A DNA stretch of 64,000 nt from Psychrobacillus sp. OK032 (GTDB lineage Bacteria; Bacillota; Bacilli; Bacillales_A; Planococcaceae), in the NCBI RefSeq assembly GCF_900111345.1, contig NZ_FOGY01000001.1, forward strand, positions 62,001 to 126,000, given 5' to 3'. A program made the translations under genes and the position numbers. The notes under the pieces were generated by a model that worked only from the letters and a program-made list of their open reading frames with translations, did no database searches and was not told where the DNA came from. Of this stretch, positions 29,399-38,431 are shown one piece after another. Each line of letters begins with the position of its first letter. Positions within the stretch are counted from its first letter, which is position 1.

Positions 29399-30175
29399 TT
29401 AGCCACCTCCTAAAATGATCATTAAATCGCGCATACTGACGACCATCATTTCAAACATTTCTTGAACAACTGCCATTAAAACACCCATCATAACAAGGAG
29501 TACTAAGAAACTAACTCCTATTTTAATCGGAAATCCGACCACGAAGATATTTAACTGTGGAACGGTTCTTGCCGTAATACCTAATGCAATATCTACTAAA
29601 AATAGTGTTGCCACGATTGGTATAGACATTTGAAAGGCTACCGCAAATATCCCCGCAAAGGTTTTCATAATAAACTCCACATAATTTTCTTGTCCAAATG
29701 CAGGCCATGGAAGCTCCATTGGGATAAATTGATAACTATAGAAAACACCATCTAACAGTAAATGATGACCATTTAAGGCAAGTAACAACAGGAGTGCTAG
29801 TGTATTTAGAAATTGACCGATTAACGGACTTTGTGCGCCAGTTTGCGGATCAATAACATTCGCAATCGCAAAGCCCATCTGAAAGTCGATAAACCCGCCG
29901 GCAATTTGGACGGCGGACATAATGATAAAAGCGAGTAATCCAATAAACAGTCCCACCATTACTTCTTTTATAATTAATAATATATAATCCCCATTCACTT
30001 CAAATGGTTCCACATCCATCGTATAATACATCATCCACGAAAGAATAACCGCAAAAGCAATCCGGTGCGATGCAGGTACTGTACGATGCGAAAAAAGAGG
30101 CAAAATGACGAAAAAGGCGGAAACTCTTGCAATGATTAGTAATAGTACAGTTAAGCTAGGTATGATTTGTTCCAT
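29399..30175 (-). CDS. fliR: Flagellar export protein FliR
   Basis: Membrane component of the FliPQR export gate, about 258 residues with five to six hydrophobic helices. Typical segments are SHRTVPASHRIAFAVILS near 30-50 and the GGFIDFQMGFAIANVIDP loop near 90-110. The ATG at 30175 is chosen; a TTG four codons upstream is also possible, and neither has a strong ribosome-binding site, so it is probably translated by coupling to fliQ 4 bp upstream. Confidence 0.96.
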   Translation of the reverse strand: MEQIIPSLTVLLLIIARVSAFFVILPLFSHRTVPASHRIAFAVILSWMMYYTMDVEPFEVNGDYILLIIKEVMVGLFIGLLAFIIMSAVQIAGGFIDFQMGFAIANVIDPQTGAQSPLIGQFLNTLALLLLLALNGHHLLLDGVFYSYQFIPMELPWPAFGQENYVEFIMKTFAGIFAVAFQMSIPIVATLFLVDIALGITARTVPQLNIFVVGFPIKIGVSFLVLLVMMGVLMAVVQEMFEMMVVSMRDLMIILGGG

Positions 30176-30179
30176 ATGC

Positions 30180-30449
30180 TCAACCAATGTATCTTATTAA
30201 ATTTTCAAATATATCTGCAGCATAAGATGTCACTTGCGATAACATCCAAGGCCCGAAAAAAACAATGGCAACTAACACAGCCACAATTTTAGGTACAAAT
30301 GCAAGTGTTTGTTCTTGTATTTGTGTCGTTGCCTGAAAAATACTTACTGCAAGACCAGTTATTAAAGCGACCAAAAGAAGAGGACCTGATGCAAGAAGAA
30401 TGACCCAAATTGCTCTTTCCGCAATCGAAATAACCATTTCATTATTCAT
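30180..30449 (-). CDS. fliQ: Flagellar export protein FliQ
   Basis: An 89-residue membrane protein with two helices (about 15-40 and 50-75), the FliQ/SpaQ fold. The conserved SIFQATTQIQEQTLAFVPKI segment joins the helices. It sits between fliP and fliR, 12 bp after fliP. Length and position are normal. Confidence 0.97.
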   Translation of the reverse strand: MNNEMVISIAERAIWVILLASGPLLLVALITGLAVSIFQATTQIQEQTLAFVPKIVAVLVAIVFFGPWMLSQVTSYAADIFENLIRYIG

Positions 30450-30461
30450 GACAATCAGCTC

Positions 30462-31127
30462 CTAAAAACTTTGTAATATGGATTTCATGACTAAATACCA
30501 TCCATCCACTAATACAAACAATAATATTTTAAACGGCAATGAGATCATAACAGGTGGTAACATCATCATCCCCATTGACATTAATACACTGGCAACGATC
30601 ATATCAATTACTAAAAATGGAATAAAAATCATAAACCCAATTTGAAAAGCGGTTTTTATCTCGCTTAGGGCAAATGCAGGAACCATCACGGTTAATGGAA
30701 TATCTTCAATCGATTCCGGCCGTTCTGCTTCTGTATAACGTAAAAATAATTCTAAATCTTTTTGCCTCGTATGCTTGCTCATAAACTCTTTAAATGGGCC
30801 ACTCGCATTTTCATACGCTTGCTCCAATGTTATCTCTTCATTGAAAAGTGGAGTTAAGGCTTCTTCATTCACTTGCTGGAAAGTAGGCGCCATGATGAAG
30901 AAAGTCAAAAATAACGCCAGACCAACAATGACCTGATTCGGAGGCATTTGCTGTGTGGCAAGTGCCGTCCGAACAAAGGAAAGAATAATAACGATTCGAG
31001 CAAAACTTGTCATTAATATTAAAATGCTTGGTGCCAAAGATAAAACCGTAAGCAATAGCATTAACTTGATTGAAGTAGAGACATTTGACGGATCACTGTC
31101 CGAAAAGAACTGGACAAAATCATTCAT
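30462..31127 (-). CDS. fliP: Flagellar export protein FliP
   Basis: Core export-gate protein, 221 residues with four membrane helices. The diagnostic TSFARIVIILSFVRTALATQ segment is near 40-60 and MGMMMLPPVMISLPFKILLF is near 185-205. There is no long cleavable signal peptide, as in other Bacillus FliP proteins. Its start overlaps the fliO end by 8 bp. Confidence 0.98.
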   Translation of the reverse strand: MNDFVQFFSDSDPSNVSTSIKLMLLLTVLSLAPSILILMTSFARIVIILSFVRTALATQQMPPNQVIVGLALFLTFFIMAPTFQQVNEEALTPLFNEEITLEQAYENASGPFKEFMSKHTRQKDLELFLRYTEAERPESIEDIPLTVMVPAFALSEIKTAFQIGFMIFIPFLVIDMIVASVLMSMGMMMLPPVMISLPFKILLFVLVDGWYLVMKSILQSF

Positions 31128-31803
31128 TTTTTTCGCGCTCCTTTGTCTTCCAATCCTTTAATACATCACTACGGTCTTTTTTAATTTCTCGTAACTTTTT
31201 TTGGAACGTTTCGTTAAATGATGGATTTTTTTGCTCATTATTTTTCGACTTAGAAGATACATTTTCTTTTAAACGATGAACTAGTTCTGATATGTATGGA
31301 ACTGTTTTACCGATATCTTGTTTTTCTTCATATATTTTCGTTAGCTTCTCTATTTCTTCTGGATCCTCTATTTCTTTTAATAAAGTAATATCTTCTCCAA
31401 TTCCAACTAAAAATAGAGAATTGCCAACTTGTAATAACTGAACAGATTTACCTTGACTAACGCCAACTCCACCTAAATTTTGTATTAGCTGATTGTGTTG
31501 AAACGTCTTATTTCTACTATTCACAAATCGTAATAGACCATAAAGTAATAACACAACAAATAGTAAAGCGAAGATCATTTTCACATAATCCCAAGCGGTA
31601 ACAGATACTGGATCCGTAGCGATCTCTTCTGTTTGTTCTTGTTCCACATTGGAAGCAGGTTGTTCTTCTGAACTATTGGTCTTGGCTTTGTTATAATATT
31701 CTTCAATGCTTCCATTCGGATCTATAGCCGCATATGCGTCTTGTTCAAACAGTAAAAATAATGTGGAGATGACACAAAAAACGAGGGTAAATTTCCTCAT
31801 CAT
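31120..31803 (-). CDS. fliO: Flagellar biosynthesis protein FliO (Bacillus FliZ)
   Basis: About 227 residues: a signal peptide (TLVFCVISTLFLLFEQDAYA), an acidic extracytoplasmic segment, one membrane helix near 80-100 (MIFALLFVVLLLYGLLRFV), then the cytoplasmic FliO core with GGVGVSQGKSVQLLQVG near 120-136 and a charged tail. FliO helps assemble the FliPQR gate. In Bacillus this gene is named fliZ but it is FliO-like. The first of two adjacent ATG codons, 31803, is used. It lies 4 bp after the cheY stop. Confidence 0.93.
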   Translation of the reverse strand: MMRKFTLVFCVISTLFLLFEQDAYAAIDPNGSIEEYYNKAKTNSSEEQPASNVEQEQTEEIATDPVSVTAWDYVKMIFALLFVVLLLYGLLRFVNSRNKTFQHNQLIQNLGGVGVSQGKSVQLLQVGNSLFLVGIGEDITLLKEIEDPEEIEKLTKIYEEKQDIGKTVPYISELVHRLKENVSSKSKNNEQKNPSFNETFQKKLREIKKDRSDVLKDWKTKEREKNE

Positions 31804-31807
31804 TGTA

Positions 31808-32170
31808 TTACCCGATTGCTTTGGAAATTGCTTCAATTACTCTGTCGGCTTGAAAAGGTTTTACGATAAAATCTTTTGCGCCAGCTTGAATAGCGTCAAT
31901 GACCATTGCTTGTTGCCCCATAGCGGAACACATAATAATAACTGCATTTGGATCTTTTGCTTTTATTTCTTTTAATGCAGCAATTCCATCCATTTCCGGC
32001 ATCGTAATATCCATTGTTACTAAATCTGGTTTCAGCTCTGCATATTTCTCGATAGCTTGTACCCCGTCTGCAGCTTCTCCTACTACTTCAAATCCGTTTT
32101 TTGATAAAATATCTTTTATCATCATGCGCATAAATGCTGCATCGTCCACTATTAAAATTCTTTTCGACAT
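31808..32170 (-). CDS. cheY: Chemotaxis response regulator CheY
   Basis: Single-domain receiver, 120 residues. Asp9/Asp10 (IVDDAAFMR), the phosphorylated Asp54 (TMDITMPEMDG) and the conserved Lys in FIVKPF near 104 are all present. CheY-P binds the FliM/FliY switch; both genes lie immediately upstream, so sensor output and motor target are expressed together. The start follows a GGAGGAGAC ribosome-binding site. Confidence 0.98.
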   Translation of the reverse strand: MSKRILIVDDAAFMRMMIKDILSKNGFEVVGEAADGVQAIEKYAELKPDLVTMDITMPEMDGIAALKEIKAKDPNAVIIMCSAMGQQAMVIDAIQAGAKDFIVKPFQADRVIEAISKAIG

Positions 32171-32189
32171 TATATGTCTCCTCCAGTAC

Positions 32190-33359
32190 TTATTTTAAAT
32201 TGTTAATACGATCTGCTTGGCTTAGAATATCGGTAATACGAACACCGAAGTTTTCATCGATTACAACGACTTCCCCTTTAGCAATATGTCTATTATTCAC
32301 TAATATATCAACTGGTTCCCCAGCTAATTTATCCAGTTCAATAATAGAACCGCTTGTTAGTTCCAATATGTCTTTCACAGTTCTTTTTGTACGACCTAAT
32401 TCTACTGTTACTTGTAACGGTATATCAAGTAGTAAATTCAAATTTCTCGATTCATTTTGTGATAGACTCGGTGCTTCAAAACTAGCGAATTGTGCTTGTT
32501 GCACTTCAACTTGTGGCGCGACTTTGCGCGGTTGAGTAAATTGCATTGGCGCTTGTTCTTGAATTGGTTCGTGTACGAGCTCCGCTGGTGCCACATGATT
32601 TTGTGTTGGAGTAGTGTCTACTCTTTCTTCCATAATGGTTGCAGCAGCTTCTTGCTCCACTTCTTCCCCCATTAGCGATTTAACTAAATTTAAGCCGAAT
32701 TCTAATGGTAGTAATTGCATAATATTCGAATCGATTAATTCGCCAATTTTTAAGCGGAACGATACTTTTATCAACATTTCATCGTTTGGTATGGCATCCT
32801 TACCTTCACCTGCTAATAAATTCATCAAATCAATAGAAGGCGGAGAAATATCTACTTTTTTATTAAATACAGTCGACATGGATGTTGCAGCTGAGCCCAT
32901 CATTTGATTCATCGCTTCTTGCACTGCACTTAACTGGATTTCACTCAGCTCTGGTTTTGGATCAATCCCGTCTCCACCAAGCATTAAATCTGCAATAATC
33001 GTCGCATCTGATTGTTTAATCACAAGAAGATTCATCCCCGTGAGTCCAGCTGTATAGTGTACCTGTACCGCTACATATGGATGTGGAAATTCCTCTTGTA
33101 ATTTGGAACGATTAATCATGCTAAGATGTGGAGTCGTTATTTCTACTTTTTGACCTAAAAGAGCTGACAATGCCGTAGCGGAACTACCAAAAGAGATATT
33201 TCCAATCTCTCCAAGTGTATCTTGTGCAAAATCATCCAAATAATCTTCTATATTAATGATCTCTTTAGTATCTTGATTTCTTTTTTCTTCTTCCAATGTA
33301 GTTCCTCTTAGGAGGGCCTCAATTTCTTCTTGGGAGAGCATATCATCACTCATCATCAT
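32190..33359 (-). CDS. fliY: Flagellar switch protein/CheY-P phosphatase FliY
   Basis: About 389 residues in three parts: an N-terminal CheY-binding peptide (LSQEEIEALLRG), a CheC-like phosphatase domain (about 30-235), a Gln/Pro-rich linker (about 240-300), and a C-terminal FliN-type SpoA domain (about 305-385, VTVELGRTKRTVKDIL). It forms the C-ring with FliM and FliG. Three ATG codons in a row are possible starts; the second (33356) has the best spacing from AAAGGAGG. It overlaps fliM by up to 14 bp. Confidence 0.97.
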   Translation of the reverse strand: MMMSDDMLSQEEIEALLRGTTLEEEKRNQDTKEIINIEDYLDDFAQDTLGEIGNISFGSSATALSALLGQKVEITTPHLSMINRSKLQEEFPHPYVAVQVHYTAGLTGMNLLVIKQSDATIIADLMLGGDGIDPKPELSEIQLSAVQEAMNQMMGSAATSMSTVFNKKVDISPPSIDLMNLLAGEGKDAIPNDEMLIKVSFRLKIGELIDSNIMQLLPLEFGLNLVKSLMGEEVEQEAAATIMEERVDTTPTQNHVAPAELVHEPIQEQAPMQFTQPRKVAPQVEVQQAQFASFEAPSLSQNESRNLNLLLDIPLQVTVELGRTKRTVKDILELTSGSIIELDKLAGEPVDILVNNRHIAKGEVVVIDENFGVRITDILSQADRINNLK

Positions 33360-34344
33360 CCTCTCCTCCTTTCAATGTTTCCATGACTTGTACAGCCATT
33401 CGTTTTTTTAGTTTTCCGGGTTGTGCTTTGAATTTTGGAATATTCCCAACCTTAACCGTTAAAGGATCGTCTATTTTAGTATTCAACTGGATAACATCCC
33501 CTAGTTGTAAGTACAACAAGTCTTCTATGGAAATATCGGTAGAACCTATTTCCGCAACTATTGGAATCTCTGCTGATTTCACCCGTTTTTCAAGTACTTT
33601 CAACTGCTCAGGTGAAACCTCTTTTTTATTCGTTTGCATCCAATATCGCACCGATAAGTTAGGGACAATTGGTTCCAAAACGACATGTGGTATACAAATA
33701 TTAATCATTCCACTTGTTTCCCCAATAATCGTATTAAACGAAATAACAACAACTGTTTCGTTTGGAGAAATCATCTGTAAAAATTGTGGATTGACTTCTA
33801 GCTCCGTAAGTATTGGATCAATATCCGCAATATTAGCCCAAGCCTCTCTGAGATTATCAAACGAACGTTCAAATAAGTTCGTCATTATTTTCGTTTCAAT
33901 CTCCGTTAAGTTATAATTCTTTGTATGTGTTTCGCCTCGACCACCCATTAATAGATCCAACATCGTGTATGCGATATTTGGATTAATCTCCATTAAAATA
34001 TTTCCTTCTAGTGGGGGAACTTCAAACACATTGATAAGCGTCATATGTGGCACCGAACGAATAAATTCTTCAAACGGTATTTGATCCACCGATACAACGG
34101 AAATTTGTACGTACGATCTTAATTGGGCAGAAAAAAATGTTGTTAATAAACGAGCAAAATTTTCATGAATTCGTGTTAAACTTCGTATTTGATCTTTTGA
34201 GAAACGAAGCGCTCGCTTAAAGTCATATACTCTAACTTTTTTAGCTTCCTGCTCACTTTTCATCTCATCTGCTGTCATTTCGCCTGTTGAAAGAGCACTT
34301 AACAACGCATCTATTTCCGATTGAGATAATATATCTCCTGCCAA
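33346..34344 (-). CDS. fliM: Flagellar motor switch protein FliM
   Basis: C-ring protein that receives CheY-P. The N-terminal CheY-binding peptide LSQSEIDALLSALS begins at residue 5, followed by the CheC-like middle domain (about 45-230) and a C-terminal SpoA domain. A TTG start at 34344 is preferred: GGAGGTG lies 6 bp upstream and the resulting 332 residues equal the B. subtilis length. The ATG five codons earlier contains the ribosome-binding site itself. Confidence 0.97.
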   Translation of the reverse strand: MAGDILSQSEIDALLSALSTGEMTADEMKSEQEAKKVRVYDFKRALRFSKDQIRSLTRIHENFARLLTTFFSAQLRSYVQISVVSVDQIPFEEFIRSVPHMTLINVFEVPPLEGNILMEINPNIAYTMLDLLMGGRGETHTKNYNLTEIETKIMTNLFERSFDNLREAWANIADIDPILTELEVNPQFLQMISPNETVVVISFNTIIGETSGMINICIPHVVLEPIVPNLSVRYWMQTNKKEVSPEQLKVLEKRVKSAEIPIVAEIGSTDISIEDLLYLQLGDVIQLNTKIDDPLTVKVGNIPKFKAQPGKLKKRMAVQVMETLKGGEDDDE

Positions 34345-34374
34345 TCCGCCCACCTCCATTCAAAAAATATTACT

Positions 34375-34806
34375 TTACTGAATTATATAAGAAGTTATAT
34401 AAACTTGCTGCACTTCACCTTCATCCATTAACTCATTAATTTTCGTTTTTAAGGACGATTGGAAATTTGCTTTTCCTTGCTTACCTTCTAAATCTTCTGG
34501 AGTCATTTCAGATAGCTCTGTTATGACAATGTTTTTTACTTGGAAATCCCGTTTTGTAAGTTCTTCTGCAGCTTTTGGATTATCCGTTTGCACTTTTAAC
34601 GAAATACGAATGAATTTATTCGTTGCAAGGTTCGTCGTAATTTCTGAAATATCGACCGATGATTCAACTATTTCATCAATGGTCGGTCCTGTTTCTTCAT
34701 CACCTTTGTTTAGTTGAAAAATAATTAACAAAGCGATGACACCTACTAAAGTAATGGATACTAAAATAATGAGCATGATCGTTAGCAGTTTATTTTTACT
34801 CTTCAT
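34375..34806 (-). CDS. fliL: Flagellar basal body-associated protein FliL
   Basis: A 143-residue single-pass membrane protein that surrounds the stator. One helix (LLTIMLIILVSITLVGVIAL) lies near 7-28, then an acidic linker and the FliL stomatin-like domain with RISLKVQTDN near 75 and a C-terminal YITSYIIQ. The ATG at 34806 follows AGAGGTG. It overlaps the swrD end by 11 bp. Confidence 0.96.
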   Translation of the reverse strand: MKSKNKLLTIMLIILVSITLVGVIALLIIFQLNKGDEETGPTIDEIVESSVDISEITTNLATNKFIRISLKVQTDNPKAAEELTKRDFQVKNIVITELSEMTPEDLEGKQGKANFQSSLKTKINELMDEGEVQQVYITSYIIQ

Positions 34807-35017
34807 GTTCTTCACCTCTTATATGGGGGTTCGCTAATATATGTATTCCCTTGTAAAATCGAGAAATTTGAGCGTGTACTTCTTCTCGGGATTCCAACGC
34901 AACATATTTATGACCGTTTGTAAGTGTTATCGTTGTATCCGGAAAAGATTCCACCGTCTCTATGTATAGAGCATTCAACGAAAACTCTTTGCCGTTTAAT
35001 CTTGTTAAGTTAATCAT
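34796..35017 (-). CDS. swrD: SwrD/FlbD small flagellar protein
   Basis: A 73-residue FlbD-family protein starting MINLTRLNGKEFSLNALYIE, the family signature. In B. subtilis SwrD is needed for enough motor power for swarming. It lies between flgE and fliL as expected. The ATG at 35017 has no ribosome-binding site next to it; AAGGGAGG lies about 35 bp upstream with a strong hairpin in between. A TTG seven codons upstream is inside the hairpin and less credible. Confidence 0.93.
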   Translation of the reverse strand: MINLTRLNGKEFSLNALYIETVESFPDTTITLTNGHKYVALESREEVHAQISRFYKGIHILANPHIRGEEHEE

Positions 35018-35025
35018 ATATAAAG

Positions 35026-35060
35026 GGCCGGGCCACAAAGGAGCGGCCCAACCCTCCCTT
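35026..35060 (-). promoter_or_regulatory. Hairpin between the swrD ribosome-binding site and start codon
   Basis: Minus strand: AAGGGAGG (35053-35060), then GGTTGGGCCGC, loop TCCTTT, GTGGCCCGGCC (an 11-bp stem with three G-U pairs, no mismatches, 35026-35053), then CTTTATAT and the ATG at 35017. If the stem forms, the ribosome-binding site and ATG are brought to about normal spacing. There is no U-tract, so it is not a good terminator. Confidence 0.7.
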
Positions 35061-35082
35061 ACAAATTTAGTAGTTTAATTGA

Positions 35083-36072
35083 TTAACGTTTTAAGTTTAT
35101 AAGCTCTTCTAAAATGGAGTCAGAAGTTGTAATAATACGAGTGTTTGCTTGGAACCCACGTTGCGCTACGATCATGTCTGTGAATTCTTCTGATAAATCG
35201 ACGTTTGACATTTCTAGGAAACCGGAGTTTACTGACCCAACACCTTCTTTTAAAGCAACTTGATTCATAGGATCACCGGAATTTGAAGTAGCTTGGTAAT
35301 AGTTAGAACCAGTTTTATTTAAACCACCTGGATTCGGGAACTTAGTTAAGACTAATTGACCCGCCCATCTCAACGTTCCTTCTGAATCTACAAATGTAAT
35401 CGAACCGTCTTGTCCAACAGCCATGCTTTGTGCATTTGTTGGAATACGAATTGGAGTGTAATCAATTGTAGCTGTCCCTGTAGTAGTTACTGGCAACTTA
35501 TCAGCCATTGTTCCAGGTGTTGTAGAAAGATTTCCAGTAGCAGTAGTATCTGCAGTAACTTCATTAGCTGCGGGATAGGCAGTTGTAACCGTTGTTGGGT
35601 CAGCATCCCATCCACTTACTCCTGCACCTACTAAAAACTTACCACTTGAGTCAACTAAGTACCCATTATTGTCCATGTAAAAGTTTCCGGCTCTTGTATA
35701 AGATGGATTTGTAAATGTACCTGACCCTGTAGCTGGATCTATATCGTTATTACCATCAGCAACTTGAAAAAAACCATCCCCAGAAATCGCTAAGTCTAAT
35801 GTATTTCCAGTAGATTGTAATGAACCCCCTGAATGAATCGTGTCAATTGCGGATAATTGTGAACCTAAACCAACTTGTTTTGCGTTTACCCCTCCACGCG
35901 TTAAGGTGGCAGCCGATGCAGCTGATGTTGTTTGTGAGATCAAATCTTTAAAAATCGTACGACCTTTTTTAAACCCGTAAGTGTTTACGTTTGAGATATT
36001 GTTACCTATAACATCTAGTTTTGTTTGAAAGTTTTTTAAGCCTGAAATACCTGAGTACATTGAGCGAATCAT
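35083..36072 (-). CDS. flgE: Flagellar hook protein FlgE
   Basis: Main hook subunit, 329 residues. The N-terminal rod/hook helix (MIRSMYSGISGLKNFQTKLD, then VIGNNISNVNTYGFKK) and the C-terminal helix (NVDLSEEFTDMIVAQRGFQANTR) are conserved. SGDGFFQV near 110 starts the D1 domain, and a Thr/Ala-rich surface domain fills about 150-240. It is longer than the B. subtilis hook protein through that central domain. Start 36072 follows AAGGGAG; 18 open codons upstream are rejected. Confidence 0.96.
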   Translation of the reverse strand: MIRSMYSGISGLKNFQTKLDVIGNNISNVNTYGFKKGRTIFKDLISQTTSAASAATLTRGGVNAKQVGLGSQLSAIDTIHSGGSLQSTGNTLDLAISGDGFFQVADGNNDIDPATGSGTFTNPSYTRAGNFYMDNNGYLVDSSGKFLVGAGVSGWDADPTTVTTAYPAANEVTADTTATGNLSTTPGTMADKLPVTTTGTATIDYTPIRIPTNAQSMAVGQDGSITFVDSEGTLRWAGQLVLTKFPNPGGLNKTGSNYYQATSNSGDPMNQVALKEGVGSVNSGFLEMSNVDLSEEFTDMIVAQRGFQANTRIITTSDSILEELINLKR

Positions 36073-36154
36073 TAAATTTTTTCTCCCTTCAATTTGCGTG
36101 CTAGCTTCAATCAGTCCGCTGCACATAGCATCCTTTTAAAGGTCCTGCTATTTA

Positions 36155-36535
36155 TTAGTTCAGCACAATCGTGCCATCGATATTTGTAAATAATTGATCT
36201 TTCGCTTCCGTGCGATCCATTGCAGTAATCACTGTCGCATTTTTTGCACTGACGATTAATGCTGCTTGATCCATCAATACTAAAGAGTCTTTTACACCTT
36301 TTGAGCGTGCTTCTGCTACTTTGTCATTAATCAGTTGCCACTCTGCTTCTGAGATGTGAATATTTCTATCAATTAATCGTTGATTAGCATGTTTACTGAC
36401 TTTCAACTCTGTTTTTACGGTTGCATCATGTAAATGCTGTAAAAACGATTGTTTTGATGTTGTGACTTGTTTAGACGTAAAGGGTTGACGGATTGTTGGT
36501 TGCAGCGGAACGCGATTCATCTTAATGTTGTCCAT
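36155..36535 (-). CDS. PF12611/TIGR02530-type flagellar operon protein
   Basis: A 126-residue soluble protein between flgD and flgE. The central HANQRLIDRNIHISEAEWQL segment and the C-terminal DQAALIVSAKNATVITAMDR match the family I know as the putative flagellar operon protein (TIGR02530, DUF3766). That family is found in flagellar operons of many Firmicutes and Thermotogae, always near flgD/flgE. Its role is unknown; a hook-assembly or export-chaperone role is only inferred from position. No signal peptide. Confidence 0.85.
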   Translation of the reverse strand: MDNIKMNRVPLQPTIRQPFTSKQVTTSKQSFLQHLHDATVKTELKVSKHANQRLIDRNIHISEAEWQLINDKVAEARSKGVKDSLVLMDQAALIVSAKNATVITAMDRTEAKDQLFTNIDGTIVLN

Positions 36536-36552
36536 TGCATATCTCCGTTCTA

Positions 36553-37194
36553 TTAGCTGATTGAATTGATTTGATCAGCTTTTATTGTCGTATTATCACT
36601 TAAATTATAAACAATCGAGCCATCTTTTTTCGTTACTGAGACAACTTGCCCCGTTCCTTCTGTTTCACCATTCGCATAACTTACTGTTTTACCAATCATC
36701 ATACTTGCTTCCACTAAGCTGTTTGCACTTGTGCCACTTGATAATACTTCGGAAATATTTCCTGGTGAAATTACTTTACCATCGGCAAGTGTAAATTCTA
36801 CTTTGCCATTTACAAATCTAATCGCACTTATTTGTCCGGTACCTTCATTTGTAATTGGCTTGCCGTCTTCGACTACTTCTTCTGTTAACTCATGCCATTT
36901 CACTTCTTTTCCTACGAAGCTACTATACTCTATCATTTGGCTTTGTTCTTGCACTTCTGCAAAATCTTCAAATGCTTTTGTTAAATTAGTCATTTGTTCT
37001 AAAGAAGAGAACTGTGCCATTTGTGCGATGAATTGTGAATCATCCATTGGTTTTGTCGGATCTTGATTTTGAAGTTGCGTCATTAGAATTTTTAAAAAAG
37101 CATCTTTTCCTAATGCACTATTTCCCGTTTGTTTTTCTACCTTTTTTTGGTTCTGTAAGTACATACCGCTTGTAATTGGATTCATATCAGCCAT
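36553..37194 (-). CDS. flgD: Flagellar hook cap protein FlgD
   Basis: Scaffold that caps the growing hook, 213 residues. The conserved N-terminal block LGKDAFLKILMTQLQNQDPT and the following MAQFSSLEQM are present at about 28-70. The C-terminal half has two related segments (GQISAIRFVNGKVEFTLADG and GQVVSVTKKDGSIVYNLSDN), looking like a duplicated beta unit. The ATG follows GGAGG by 7 bp, and fliK ends 2 bp upstream. Confidence 0.96.
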   Translation of the reverse strand: MADMNPITSGMYLQNQKKVEKQTGNSALGKDAFLKILMTQLQNQDPTKPMDDSQFIAQMAQFSSLEQMTNLTKAFEDFAEVQEQSQMIEYSSFVGKEVKWHELTEEVVEDGKPITNEGTGQISAIRFVNGKVEFTLADGKVISPGNISEVLSSGTSANSLVEASMMIGKTVSYANGETEGTGQVVSVTKKDGSIVYNLSDNTTIKADQINSIS

Positions 37195-37196
37195 TT

Positions 37197-38402
37197 CTAT
37201 ACCTCCATTTCCTTTAAAAGTTCTTCGAATGAAGATTGTTCTTCCAACGTCTCGTCACTTTGTTTTTGTTGCTGTTGCTGTTGCTCTCTAAATGACTCTT
37301 GGAAAGATTGATTTCTTTCTTGTCTATTTGAATCTTGTAGGGCTTGCATTATTTCCAACTTATCTAGTTGAATATTTTGGCTCTGTAAGCTTTGCCTTAA
37401 ATTGCTTGAGTTTGAATCTAACAACTCTTTTCCAAGTGCAGTAGATGCCAACATTTTCGCAGTTAACATTCCATCTTTTTGGACTAATTCAATTCGAATT
37501 GTTCCTAGCTGCTCCGGATATAGTTTAATAACTAATCTATTTGCCCCACCGGTTTGACCAAACTGTACACGATTCATGACTTTTTGTAGTTCTTTCAAAA
37601 ATTCTTCTGATTGCCCAGGCTTTTCAGTTGGTAATGTCATGGAAACTGTTTCTACTTTCGTTTGAATAATGGTAGAAGAATGACCTTGGACATTTGTTGT
37701 TACTTCTTTCGTTTCAACAATTGTTTCACTTGGAACTTGTGTAGAAACTTGTTTTATGATCATTTGTTGAACAACTGGCTTTAACGCTTGTATAACAACT
37801 GGTTTTTTAGTTTCGTTTTCCATCGTCTTCGCGGCGTTTTCTTTAACGTTCTCAAGAAGTTGTTTCAAGTCAAAAAGTGTTGACTCTTGTTTTAAAGTTA
37901 AATCTGATTTATTACCTATTAATTGTGCAACTTTTAATAACTGTACAGCTTGCTTAGCTTCAAGTGGTGAAGCTGGTCCCTGCCCATTAAGAGAGAGAAC
38001 AATAGCATCTGTCAGCTTACTTGCTTGTTCATTAATGCCTGCTAGCAAGTCCCATACATTGGACTCGGTCATTTCTTCTGAAGGATCTATTTCTTCTCCT
38101 AGCAACTTACTAAATAACTCTTTCAATTCTTTCGGATCAACTGCTAATTCTTTTGAATCTAATAAAGTTTCCGCTTCTTCCAATGACCCTGCACCTAATA
38201 GAGAAAGTAAGTCTTGGACTAAATTTTGTTGCGTTTCATTTGGTATCCGTATAACTGGCTGTTGTGCCACTTGCTGATTGGATAGTATCTGACCAAATAC
38301 ATTTCCAAATACTTGATTAGTTTGGGTAAGAGGTATCTTTTGCTGTTCTTTTGACTGAATCGCCATATTGTTTCCCATATTAACTACTGCTGCAATATTC
38401 AC
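37197..38402 (-). CDS. fliK: Hook-length control protein FliK
   Basis: Secreted molecular ruler that sets hook length and triggers the FlhB switch. The 401-residue protein is Gln/Leu-rich and poorly conserved until the C-terminal Flg_hook domain: LVIKLYPEQLGTIRIELVQK near 300-320, then NLRQSLQSQNIQLDKLEI. A polyglutamine stretch precedes the C terminus. The GTG at 38402 is used because AAAGGAGGTG lies 8 bp upstream; an ATG six codons earlier is part of that site. Confidence 0.94.
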   Translation of the reverse strand: MNIAAVVNMGNNMAIQSKEQQKIPLTQTNQVFGNVFGQILSNQQVAQQPVIRIPNETQQNLVQDLLSLLGAGSLEEAETLLDSKELAVDPKELKELFSKLLGEEIDPSEEMTESNVWDLLAGINEQASKLTDAIVLSLNGQGPASPLEAKQAVQLLKVAQLIGNKSDLTLKQESTLFDLKQLLENVKENAAKTMENETKKPVVIQALKPVVQQMIIKQVSTQVPSETIVETKEVTTNVQGHSSTIIQTKVETVSMTLPTEKPGQSEEFLKELQKVMNRVQFGQTGGANRLVIKLYPEQLGTIRIELVQKDGMLTAKMLASTALGKELLDSNSSNLRQSLQSQNIQLDKLEIMQALQDSNRQERNQSFQESFREQQQQQQKQSDETLEEQSSFEELLKEMEV

Positions 38403-38431
38403 TAGTTCACCTCCTTTCATGAAAAAAAATA

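Noticed and set aside
33383-33916. Plus-strand open frame of 177 codons over fliM
   Set aside because: Lies fully antisense to fliM and reflects its codon bias; no recognisable protein.
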